Of a stretch of 64,000 nucleotides of DNA, positions 45,501 through 52,498 are shown piece after piece. Made by a program: the position numbers and the translations under genes. The notes beneath the pieces are model-generated. The model did no database searches and was not told where the DNA came from. It was given only the letters and a program-made list of their open reading frames with translations. Each line of letters starts with the position of its first letter. Positions within the stretch are counted from its first letter, which is position 1. This DNA is from Planctomycetota bacterium. GTDB taxonomy: Bacteria > Planctomycetota > B15-G4. The stretch is taken from positions 62,001-126,000 of the forward strand of contig JAQWOM010000038.1 in NCBI GenBank assembly GCA_029245865.1. Direction: 5' to 3'.

Positions 45501-46079
45501 CTGACTGAGGGGCAGCCAGTTGATGTGCGGCTCGACTTCTTCCAAGAGGAAGAAAATGCTCGAGTGCGTCTCTTGTGGACGACACCCGACGCCTCTTCGC
45601 GAGGACGGGCGTTGATCACTGATCTGGCGCAGAGGGTGGCAGAAGACGGGACGACACTTCTTTTGTTGGACCACACGGCCGCCTGGGCAAGGCTCTTGAG
45701 TGATGCTGGCCATCTGAACTACGAAGGCCTTCTCCCCATGGGGCGCTACTGGCTGGGCGGGAATCATTTCGTGCGTGACCACCCGCTCTTCGAGGGGTTG
45801 CCGGTGGGGGGCGCACTGTCCGTGGAGTACCAGGACCTGGTGAATTATGGAGCCCCGAGCTACGGGCTCTTACTGGAGGGCGAAGACGCTGTGGCTGCCT
45901 GCATCACGGGACATACGCCTCAACTGGCAACCACGGTCGGTGTCGTGTCGTTGGGGAAGGGGGAAATCGTTCTCTCTACTCTGGACATTCCTCGAGCGAT
46001 TCCGGGGCCGCCGGGTTCTCATGACGTGCCCAAGCTGCTGCTGATGAACTTCCTGGAGTACACCGGGCAGGGGCGCTAA
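42585..46079 (+). CDS. GH2-type glycoside hydrolase lipoprotein with inserted PA14 domain
   Basis: A 1164-residue secreted enzyme. The signal ends in LVLMGLLGAC, so it is a lipoprotein. The sugar-binding domain has VPGTVEGIFWDELGG and YWSRLFQI. The barrel has RNHPSLVIFNMINESSD, whose Asn-Glu is the GH2 acid/base, and FWGEDGAIA, a possible nucleophile Glu, but the overall match to known GH2 subfamilies is loose. A PA14 domain follows (GLMGAYYDGADFDRL, SGIYRFHTESSGGVRLWVDG), set inside a GATase1/ThuA-like alpha/beta domain whose halves read LLSTAGRLGYFLNTARKAG and LITDLAQRVAEDGTTLLLLDHTAAW. The start overlaps the fxsA stop; an ATG at 42609 is also possible. Substrate unknown. Confidence 0.68.
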   Translation: MSRPGLIEMPMLRASLPVHALHGAMLWLVLMGLLGACREPASESSGTREIIDLSGGGWSLSLDPAAEWESDTLHLPGVELSSLSVHAPTDGWDALNTKARAVSVPGTVEGIFWDELGGDYKGVSYWSRLFQIAPLREGQRAVLCFDAVRLRAEVFVGGVEPGSEKLVGYDAVGNVPFEVDVTEACRAGGERRLVVRVTDPGGNFDWRDYNAHAWGEQPIPASHGFGGITGPVRLEVRDALYVEDVFVKNTPSLSELNVEVMLGGENAPHTGETIPSVHLEITADGQPDEVLIEHTALSLPVEEGFFGPTVSIPLPLRDGALQPWTPETPALYRCRISLPDGDALSVRFGLRWFAPDGIGEDAVFRLNGKRVVLRSAISWGFWPVTGLVPTPELAKRQVESAKALGLNMLNHHRTLAAPGLLDVHDELGLLAYEEPGGYWAKGGDELAFAFARAKWLRMIRRDRNHPSLVIFNMINESSDLPDARIERDLVDAQRLDPTRIITYTSAWSADDDPALSLHARPGETELLSSGWWDQHNAPGPGVDRDEHWKGAEDYLRRSENRQDIVFWGEDGAIATQPRLALIANEVATGQRGWDGTAYLEWMRAYEDYFEAKGWTEHFPDLDALTRSMGDIAYTYQATVISNIRLGDVADGYVINGWDGSRFENHSGVVDAWRNPKGSEALLARANAPLVLEVKLRDRVMHVGTDHGKGVVSPAVVEGDVALINEVGLVGPHELRLFVLDPGGVEQRSTSRDVTVTGGEVFGEILFENMRALIDGGPGKYRVRAELWPAENPGGTPVVAGEAEVLLVDWRSRPVPEGGALLSTAGRLGYFLNTARKAGVPEFEPGMPPLRWVAADHFDPEPMVLVPAEVLGTATGEAGLMGAYYDGADFDRLVFERLDESIDFKFPREGPHAELGGTFFSVRWTGSLTPPESGIYRFHTESSGGVRLWVDGELLLDEWTEHGPQRDASRSISLTEGQPVDVRLDFFQEEENARVRLLWTTPDASSRGRALITDLAQRVAEDGTTLLLLDHTAAWARLLSDAGHLNYEGLLPMGRYWLGGNHFVRDHPLFEGLPVGGALSVEYQDLVNYGAPSYGLLLEGEDAVAACITGHTPQLATTVGVVSLGKGEIVLSTLDIPRAIPGPPGSHDVPKLLLMNFLEYTGQGR

Positions 46080-46237
46080 GCCGCCGATTTCAGCCCTCAG
46101 GGGCAGTTGGTTCCACATAAATGGGGAAATCGGGGATAAGATAAACCACCTCTCCGTGGGCGCTTGGCATCCGAGAACGCCTCTGCTCCACGACTCTCCC
46201 GACCTCCCTCTCCCTCGCGCATCCCAAGGAGCTTCCC

Positions 46238-47992
46238 GTGAGTCTTCGAAGTGTTGGATTGTTGTTTGTTGCCGTCGGCTTTTCATTGCTCTCTTCTGCG
46301 CCAGCTTCTTCACAAGGGGCTTCGAGGTTTGAGCGAACGGCGGATGGCTGGGTGCTGCACGAGAACGGACAGCAGTTTCGGGTGGACTCTTCTGTTGTGA
46401 GCCTGCGCTTCGTGGATCGTGAAACGAATGCGAGCGATCGTTTGGAGGCGATGGGGGAACTCGACTCCAAACTGGTGGGGCTTCGTGTGTTGCGTGTCAA
46501 TCGCCTGGGTGTGGTTGATGTTCAGTTGAGCGCAGGCGCCGATCCAATCTTGGTCACAGAAACGCTCCGATCTCAGCAGGGAGTTGAGTTCGCAGAGCCG
46601 AACACCATGGGTGAATACACCGCGACGCCGAACGACACGGATTTCGGTACGCAGTGGAATTTGTCGAACACGGGACAATCCGGTGGCACGTCTGGTGCCG
46701 ATGTTTCGGCGGTTGATGCGTGGGACATTCAGGATGGTGACCCCGCTGTCGCAATCGCCGTGCTGGATAGTGGCACGCAATGGGACCACCCAGACCTGGC
46801 GAGCAATATCTGGAGCAACTCGGGAGAAACCATCAACGGCGTGGACAGTGATGGAAACGGCTTTGTCGACGATGTCCGTGGGTGGGACTTTGACGGCAAT
46901 GACAATGACCCCAACGGAACGTTCTTCCATGGAACGTTTGTTGCAGGCTGTGTCGCTGCGTCGTCCAACAATGGACAGGGCATCGCGGCGCTGGCTGGCG
47001 GAGCGGTGGATGGGCAGGGGTGCTCGATCATGCCGCTCAACGTTGGCAGCTCTTTCCCCATCGGATCGGTTCTCGACGATGCAATCCTTTACGCGGCAGA
47101 TAACGGGGCGAAGGTGATCACCCTGAGCCTGTCGGTGGGGACTTCAAGTGCCATCGACGCCGCGGTTGATTACGCCGTTGATGTGAAGGGCGTGTTCGTC
47201 GATTGCGCGTCTGGAAACAATGGTCCGTCAGTGGCGTATCCGGCGAATCTGCCCAAGATCATGGCCGTGGCCTCTACGAACCATCTCGATTCCAAGTCAG
47301 GCTTCAGCAACCCTGGTACGGAAGTTGAGGTTGCAGCTCCAGGAGAGTCTGTACTCTCGACAAACCTGGGAGGTGGATACACCACGAGTAGCGGCACGAG
47401 CTTTGCTGCGCCACATGTTGCGGCCTTGGCCGGCCTGCTGTTCTCCGAAGACAATACGGTGACGGCGAGCGCTGTGCGCTCGATCATCCGTGCGACGGCA
47501 GATGACGTTTCGACCGTAGGCTTTGATACCGGAACTGGTGACGGCCGCATCCACGCCCATGAAGCCTTACTTGCACTGACCGGCGGTGGTCTCGCGGGGC
47601 AAGCCCTCTCATATGGGGCGGGGACGCCCGGATTTGGTGCTCAGACGCCAGAGATTGGCACGCGAAGCGGAGTGCCGACACTCGGTGACTCGACATTTGG
47701 AATCACTCTCAAGAAAGCACGGCCAAACGCACTGACTTACAATTTGCTGTCGTTGGCTTCGACTTCTGTGCCTGCCGAAGGTGGAATTCTGCTCGTGGAT
47801 TTGTCGACACCACCGGTGTTTGTCATGACTTTTACGACCTCTGCAAATGGGGGCGCATTACGGAGCCTTCCGATTCCGAATGATCCCAGCTTCGCTGGTC
47901 TGCAGGCTTACTCGCAGTGGGTGATTGTCGATCCGGATGGGCCCGCGGGCTACGCCTTCTCGGACGGGTTGGATCTCATTATCGGCGACTAA
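46238..47992 (+). CDS. Secreted subtilisin-like serine protease (S8) with C-terminal beta domain
   Basis: A 584-residue secreted protease. A signal peptide (SVGLLFVAVGFSLLSSAPASS) and an I9-like propeptide region precede the catalytic domain, with Asp177 in IAVLDSGTQWDHPDL, His231 in HGTFVAGCVAA, the oxyanion region ASGNNGPSVAYPA and Ser388 in GTSFAAPHVAALAG. Asp/Asn-rich loops (NDNDPNG) suggest calcium binding. The last 130 residues form a beta-rich module (GTPGFGAQTPEIGTRSGVP, YNLLSLASTSVPAEGGILLVD, FSDGLDLIIGD) that looks like a surface or sorting domain. GTG at 46238 has AAGGAG seven bases before it. Confidence 0.88.
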   Translation: MSLRSVGLLFVAVGFSLLSSAPASSQGASRFERTADGWVLHENGQQFRVDSSVVSLRFVDRETNASDRLEAMGELDSKLVGLRVLRVNRLGVVDVQLSAGADPILVTETLRSQQGVEFAEPNTMGEYTATPNDTDFGTQWNLSNTGQSGGTSGADVSAVDAWDIQDGDPAVAIAVLDSGTQWDHPDLASNIWSNSGETINGVDSDGNGFVDDVRGWDFDGNDNDPNGTFFHGTFVAGCVAASSNNGQGIAALAGGAVDGQGCSIMPLNVGSSFPIGSVLDDAILYAADNGAKVITLSLSVGTSSAIDAAVDYAVDVKGVFVDCASGNNGPSVAYPANLPKIMAVASTNHLDSKSGFSNPGTEVEVAAPGESVLSTNLGGGYTTSSGTSFAAPHVAALAGLLFSEDNTVTASAVRSIIRATADDVSTVGFDTGTGDGRIHAHEALLALTGGGLAGQALSYGAGTPGFGAQTPEIGTRSGVPTLGDSTFGITLKKARPNALTYNLLSLASTSVPAEGGILLVDLSTPPVFVMTFTTSANGGALRSLPIPNDPSFAGLQAYSQWVIVDPDGPAGYAFSDGLDLIIGD

Positions 47993-48013
47993 TCGGCGAC
48001 GAGTTGAAGCTCG

Positions 48014-49768
48014 TTAGCCTGCTGAGAGTTCTGTTTTCTGCACATCTTTTGCTGCATCGGCGTCCACGAGGTCGCTGTGGCAGGCAGCGGGAGTGCTGGG
48101 CTCTGCGTTCACGGCACCTTTGACCTTGGCTGCGAGCCGATGAATCTCATCGGGTTCAAGCACTCCACGTTGCTGCAGGATCTGGACCTGTTCGGTGTTG
48201 AGAGCCTCGCTGACCTTGGCTTGGTCCCACTGGAAGCGTTCGTCTTTACCCGACACGAATTCGACGATCTCTTTGCTGATGCGGACTGAACACCAGTCAT
48301 GGCCGCACATGGCGCAGAAATCCGTGTCCACGTCGAGATCTTCATCGTGGTAGGCACGTGCGAGGTCAGGGTCGAAGGAGAGCTCGAAATGCTTCTCCCA
48401 GTTGAGGGCTGCACGAGCTGCGGTCAATTCATCGTCACGATCTCGGGTGCCGGGAATGCCCAACGCGATGTCCGCGGCATGGGCCGCAATCTTGTAAGCG
48501 ACGCAGCCTTGCTTGACGTCGTCACGCTTGGGTAACCCAAGGTGTTCTTTCGGGGTGACGTAACAAAGCATTGCGGCGCCGTGCCAGGCAGCGTTGGTTG
48601 CCCCCATGCCACTTGTGATGTGGTCATACCCGGGAAAGATGTCCGTGATGAGCGGGCCCAGGACGTAGAAAGGTGCACCATGACAGGCACGTCGTTGCAG
48701 CTTCATGTTGTATTCGATCTGATCCAGAGGGACGTGCCCTGGTCCTTCGACCATGACCTGTACGCCCTTCTTCCAGGCGCGTTCCGTGAGCCTTCCTAGC
48801 TCAAACAGCTCGCCGAGCTGGCCTTGGTCCGTGGCATCTGCAAGGCCGCCCGGTCTCAGGCCATCCCCGATGGAGAACGTGACGTCGTGGCTGCGCATGA
48901 CGTCGCAGATGTCTTCCCACATCGTGTTCATGAGGTTCTGCTTGCCATGGTGAATCATCCACTTGGCGAGAAGCGAGCCGCCGCGGCTGACAATGCCGAT
49001 GACTCGCTTGGCAACCAACGGGAGGTGTTCGCGAAGGACCCCCGCGTGAATGGTGAAGTAGTCAACGCCCTGAGCTGCCTGGTGGCGAAGCGTTTCTAGC
49101 ACCATGGCCTCATCGAGATCTTCGATCTTGCGGCCGATGATCATGGAGTAGATGGGCACGGTGCCTATGGGCGTTGTTGCTGCCTCGATGATGGCCTTGC
49201 GGGTTGCGTTGAGGTCTCCCCCGGTCGACAGATCCATGACGGTGTCCGCGCCCCAGCGGACTGCCCACTCAAGCTTTTCAACTTCTTCGTTCGTGTCCGA
49301 AGCGATGGGAGAGGCGCCCATGTTCGCGTTGACCTTGGTCAGGGAGGCACGCCCAATGGCCATGGGGTCGAGTTTCATGGCCAGATGGTTGCGGTTGGCG
49401 GGAATGACCATGCGGCCCGCAGCAATCTCATCGCGCACTTGCTCTGCACTTAAATGAGGCTCGCGTTCAGCGACACGCCGCATCTCAGAGGTGATGGTCC
49501 CAAGGCGAGCGTGCTCGAGTTGGGTCACGGGCTGGAAGCCCTCAGGTGCAGACCAGCGGCCTGTTGCAACATCGTGGCTCCAGTCATCGGGCATGAAATC
49601 CCAGGCCGTCTTGTCGGATGGCTGTGGCATCCCGGGTGTGTCGGGCGAACTGAAGGTCCAGGGCGTGCCCACCCGGTTTGGTGCCGAAAAGCTTCCGGGG
49701 TTTGTGCCGGTGGCTGCACTTGCGGGATTCCCGCCAACAGGTGGGAGGGTGTGTGGAGTGTTCGTCAT
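48014..49768 (-). CDS. thiC: Phosphomethylpyrimidine synthase
   Basis: ThiC is a radical SAM enzyme that rearranges aminoimidazole ribotide into HMP phosphate, the thiamine pyrimidine. The 584-residue protein carries the family's motifs: ANRNHLAMKLDPMAIGRASLTKVNANMGASP (core KVNANMGASP), RWGADTVMDLSTGGDLN, FTIHAGVLREHLPL, MVEGPGHVPLDQIEYNM, GPLITDIFPGYDHITSGMGA (core shown in part), and near the C-terminus the cluster ligands CAMCGHDWCSVR (C-x2-C-x4-C). The N-terminal 110 residues include the typical ThiC_N segment. It is preceded by a TPP riboswitch, so expression should fall when thiamine is plentiful. Confidence 0.97.
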   Translation of the reverse strand: MTNTPHTLPPVGGNPASAATGTNPGSFSAPNRVGTPWTFSSPDTPGMPQPSDKTAWDFMPDDWSHDVATGRWSAPEGFQPVTQLEHARLGTITSEMRRVAEREPHLSAEQVRDEIAAGRMVIPANRNHLAMKLDPMAIGRASLTKVNANMGASPIASDTNEEVEKLEWAVRWGADTVMDLSTGGDLNATRKAIIEAATTPIGTVPIYSMIIGRKIEDLDEAMVLETLRHQAAQGVDYFTIHAGVLREHLPLVAKRVIGIVSRGGSLLAKWMIHHGKQNLMNTMWEDICDVMRSHDVTFSIGDGLRPGGLADATDQGQLGELFELGRLTERAWKKGVQVMVEGPGHVPLDQIEYNMKLQRRACHGAPFYVLGPLITDIFPGYDHITSGMGATNAAWHGAAMLCYVTPKEHLGLPKRDDVKQGCVAYKIAAHAADIALGIPGTRDRDDELTAARAALNWEKHFELSFDPDLARAYHDEDLDVDTDFCAMCGHDWCSVRISKEIVEFVSGKDERFQWDQAKVSEALNTEQVQILQQRGVLEPDEIHRLAAKVKGAVNAEPSTPAACHSDLVDADAAKDVQKTELSAG

Positions 49769-49838
49769 GAGTCATCTCCGTGCAGCGACGCCTTCCGAAA
49801 CGGCAGCAGCGGGGAGGTCGCGTGACGAGCGCGAGCAA

Positions 49839-49941
49839 CTTCCCTACGCAGCGTGCCGACCCCGGTCGGGTGCGAGCAGGACTGTTCAGGTTCGAAGGGT
49901 GTGTTCTCAGCCCGATGCAACGGCGCAGGCGGGCACCCCTA
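49839..49941 (-). ncRNA. TPP riboswitch (THI box) upstream of thiC
   Basis: Read on the minus strand, the conserved elements occur in order: AGGGGTGCCC at the 5' end, GGGCTGAGA (CTGAGA at 49910-49905), ACACCC, GAACCTGA (49893-49886), and GCGTAGGGAAG closing the aptamer at about 49850-49840. A variable P3-type arm with GACCGGGGTC lies between. The aptamer ends about 70 bases before the thiC ATG, and the intervening CCTCCCCGC and GGAAGG segments could sequester the GGAG ribosome site in the TPP-bound state, although I have not modelled this. Confidence 0.93.
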
Positions 49942-49985
49942 GCATGCAGTGTGCAGTCTAACGATCGGGGGTCTGCCAGCGGAGA

Positions 49986-50867
49986 TCATCGTGGAATCGG
50001 AACTCGATCACGGATCTTCTCGAAGCCCAACTCCTCGAAGAGTGCGTCCACCTGGGGGAGGTTTGCTCCCTTCCAGGAGAGCTCTCGCAGCAAAGCCTTC
50101 GCCGGGGCATCTGTTGCCAGGGTGGCCAACTGCCGGCTGAGATAGGCCATTTCGCGTTGCGTGTGCAGCTTTTTCGCGAGAGATCCCGCTCCTCGGATGG
50201 GGAGTGCCGAGACCCCGTCGAGGTCTTCATAGATGGCCTCGAGGTCGGGATAGGCCTCCAGAAGCGCACGGGCTGTTTTCTGACCCACTCCCGCGACGCC
50301 GGGGATGTTGTCCACGGCATCGCCCATCAGCCCGAGGTAGTCGGGGACCTGCTCAGGGCGGACGCCAAGTTTCTCGAAGACCTCGGCGGGCCCGAGTCGT
50401 TGGCCGGCAGTCCAGTCGTAGAACTCGACACGGTCACTCACCAGCTGGGCGAGATCTTTGTCGACCGTGGTCACCACAACACGGTGTCCTTTGGAGACGA
50501 GCTGAGAGCACAACGTTCCGATGAAGTCATCCGCCTCGTAACGCGTGTCCGCATAGCAGGCAGCCCCAAGTGCCTCGGCCACGCGTCGACAGTCTATGAA
50601 CTGCTGTTCGAGCTCTTCCGGTGGGAGTTCCCGCTGCGCCTTGTAGTCCGGGTAGAGGTCATTTCGAAAGCAAGTCGTCAGGCTCTCATCAAAGGCAAGG
50701 GCAAGATGCGTGGGATTCTCTTCGGCGAGATATCGGAGTAGGAAGTTCAGAAAGCCGTAAACGGCGTTGACAGAACGACCGTCCGGAGCCGTCATGGTTT
50801 CCGGGAGAGAAAACCAAGCACGAAAGACATAAGGGCTGGCGTCAATGAGGTGGACGGTGCGTTGCAT
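49986..50867 (-). CDS. 5'-3' exonuclease (DNA polymerase I N-terminal domain / ExoIX-like)
   Basis: A stand-alone flap/5' nuclease of 293 residues: HLIDASPYVFRAWFSL, LALAFDESLTTCFRNDLYPDYKAQRE (core FRNDLYPDYKAQRE), YEADDFIGTL, VVVTTVDKDLAQLVSD, and the helix-hairpin-helix part DYLGLMGDAVDNIPGVAGVGQKTARALL (core GDAVDNIPGVAGVG). These are the metal-binding acidic residues and HhH motif of the family. It has no polymerase domain, so it resembles ExoIX/Xni or T5-type enzymes; it could process Okazaki or repair flaps. It ends 45 bases before the thiC riboswitch on the same strand. Confidence 0.88.
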   Translation of the reverse strand: MQRTVHLIDASPYVFRAWFSLPETMTAPDGRSVNAVYGFLNFLLRYLAEENPTHLALAFDESLTTCFRNDLYPDYKAQRELPPEELEQQFIDCRRVAEALGAACYADTRYEADDFIGTLCSQLVSKGHRVVVTTVDKDLAQLVSDRVEFYDWTAGQRLGPAEVFEKLGVRPEQVPDYLGLMGDAVDNIPGVAGVGQKTARALLEAYPDLEAIYEDLDGVSALPIRGAGSLAKKLHTQREMAYLSRQLATLATDAPAKALLRELSWKGANLPQVDALFEELGFEKIRDRVPIPR

Positions 50868-50934
50868 GCTGGCGTGGCGCCTGTTGCCGCTGGCCTCATG
50901 AGTTGAGAGTTTTCTCTGCAGCTGAACTTTGAGT

Positions 50935-51567
50935 TCAGATGGGGCGTAGAGCCGGATTCATGGTGTAGGTGCACAAGAGTTTTGCGGTGTCGAGCTTGTG
51001 TCCCTCAAGAGCTGCGAGAGCCTCGGCCGCATCAAAATCGCTTGTCAAATCCAGCGTCGCGACATCCAGCGCAAACAGCGTGAAGCAATAGCGGTGGATG
51101 CGTTCATCGTTCCATGGTGGTCCCGGTCCGTCGTAACCGTTGTAAAGGCCGCCCATGTTGGGATCGCCTTCAAACCAACCCGTGTAGTCGTTACGACCCT
51201 GGCGTGTTCCGGGAGGGCCGGGCGGCGATTGTTTGCCGCCGGGTGTGACTTCTTCGCTGCACGCACCGGCTTCAAGGGTGCGGCAGTCGGGAGCCATGTT
51301 GATCATCACCCAGTGGTGAAAATCTGCGCGTGGAAGCTCTGTTGAAAGCGTGCGGCCCGGTTGATTGACGTCGTCTGGAATCGTAGGAGCATCTCGATCC
51401 GTCAAGATCAGCGCGAAGGATCGTGTGCCTTCGGGGACATCAAACCAGCTGAGTTCCGGGTTTCTGTTGCTGGAAAGCGTTGCATGCTCTTCGGGGTGAG
51501 GGGTGCAAAAGGCGAAAATGTCGGGAAGGGCCGCGCCATCTTCGAAGTTTTGACTGGTCAGGCGCAT
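50935..51567 (-). CDS. YbhB/YbcL family Raf kinase inhibitor-like protein (PEBP)
   Basis: A 210-residue phosphatidylethanolamine-binding-protein fold of the bacterial YbhB/YbcL group: LTSQNFEDGAALPDIFAF, NRNPELSWFDVPEGTRSFALILTDRDAP with the ligand-binding DRDAP, DFHHWVMINM with the pocket His, NDYTGWFEGDPNMGG, GYDGPGPPWNDERIHRYCFTLFALD (core GPGPPWNDERIHRY). The function of bacterial members is not well known. ATG at 51567 begins at the conserved RLTSQ; a TTG two codons earlier is less likely. Confidence 0.88.
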   Translation of the reverse strand: MRLTSQNFEDGAALPDIFAFCTPHPEEHATLSSNRNPELSWFDVPEGTRSFALILTDRDAPTIPDDVNQPGRTLSTELPRADFHHWVMINMAPDCRTLEAGACSEEVTPGGKQSPPGPPGTRQGRNDYTGWFEGDPNMGGLYNGYDGPGPPWNDERIHRYCFTLFALDVATLDLTSDFDAAEALAALEGHKLDTAKLLCTYTMNPALRPI

Positions 51568-51593
51568 CGGCAATGCTCCAGTTCTGACGTGAT

Positions 51594-52385
51594 TCAGTGG
51601 GAAAGCTTCGGGCGGTCAAAACTAACCATGTAATTCTCTTCGAGGCCGTTCACGAACAGCACCTCGTTGAGTTGAAATCCTGCACTTAACACCTCGGCAA
51701 TGACCTCTTCTTGCCCAAGTCGTACATGGTTCAAGATCCATTCCCGGCTGACACCTGGGATGCGTTTGAAATCAACGAGTACAAGCTGGCCTCCGGGCTT
51801 GAGTGCCTTTCGTATGGATTCGAGCGTAGCCTGCGGGAACTCGAAGTGATGGTAAGTGTCGCAGACGAATGCGACGTCGAGACTCTCGGCCGGCAGTCTG
51901 ACCGCGTCTTCGGTGCACAGCACCGCTTGCACCTGGAGAAGGTTGGACTGGCTGGCCCGTGCTTGAAGGTGTTCGACGAATCGTTTCGATATGTCGACCG
52001 CAAGCACGGAGCCGGTCGGGCCAACGGCTTGTGCCAGCGGCTCCATGAAGAGCCCCGTGCCGGCACCGATGTCGGCCACAGCATCGCCCGATCGCAAGCC
52101 AAGTCGAGCGACGATGTCTTCGCGATGGACGGCGACTTCACGGCTCTCACCTTCGAACACAGCTACAAACTCGTCTACGTTTAATTCGGGGTTGACGAAG
52201 ACGTCGTTGATACCCGGCCGGACGCTGGACTCCGAGGTTTTTGGTGTGGCGTCGAGTGTGCTTCTGTTCTCATCTGGCCGAGCCGTTAACCCTGAGCAGC
52301 CTCCGAGAAACACGAGGCATAGAACAGCAAGGGCGATGACTTGGCGAGGGCAAGGAGGCGGGAGTTGACGTAGGTCGCGAGACAC
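51594..52385 (-). CDS. Lipoprotein-type SAM-dependent methyltransferase
   Basis: A 263-residue class I methyltransferase preceded by a lipoprotein signal: hydrophobic residues 16-28 and LGGC, with Cys30 the likely lipidated residue. The catalytic part has the SAM motifs VADIGAGTGLFMEPLA, VLAVDISKRFVEHL, AVRLPAESLDVAFVCDTYHHFEF and KALKPGGQLVLVDF. Such secreted or lipid-anchored methyltransferases of the UbiE/COQ5 type are known from sequence data, but how they would find SAM outside the cytoplasm is unclear, so the lipobox might instead be a chance feature. GTG at 52385 has GGAG eight bases before it; TTG at 52397 is the alternative. Confidence 0.7.
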   Translation of the reverse strand: MSRDLRQLPPPCPRQVIALAVLCLVFLGGCSGLTARPDENRSTLDATPKTSESSVRPGINDVFVNPELNVDEFVAVFEGESREVAVHREDIVARLGLRSGDAVADIGAGTGLFMEPLAQAVGPTGSVLAVDISKRFVEHLQARASQSNLLQVQAVLCTEDAVRLPAESLDVAFVCDTYHHFEFPQATLESIRKALKPGGQLVLVDFKRIPGVSREWILNHVRLGQEEVIAEVLSAGFQLNEVLFVNGLEENYMVSFDRPKLSH

Positions 52386-52498
52386 CTGTTTCTCCAAGGA
52401 TGGGGCCGCATTCTATGCCGCCGTTGCGGTCAGGAGGAGCCTTCTCCTGGTTGAGCCTGGGCGTTTCGGCAAAGCAGGCCGGCGAGTGCTGACCTGTC

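Noticed and set aside
47981-48000. Tandem ATCGGCGAC repeat across the subtilase stop codon.
   Set aside because: Only two copies of nine bases; too short to mean anything by itself, perhaps a chance duplication.
49454-50145. Plus-strand open frames across the thiC leader.
   Set aside because: They run antisense through thiC, the riboswitch and the exonuclease gene and show no ribosome site or protein-like composition.
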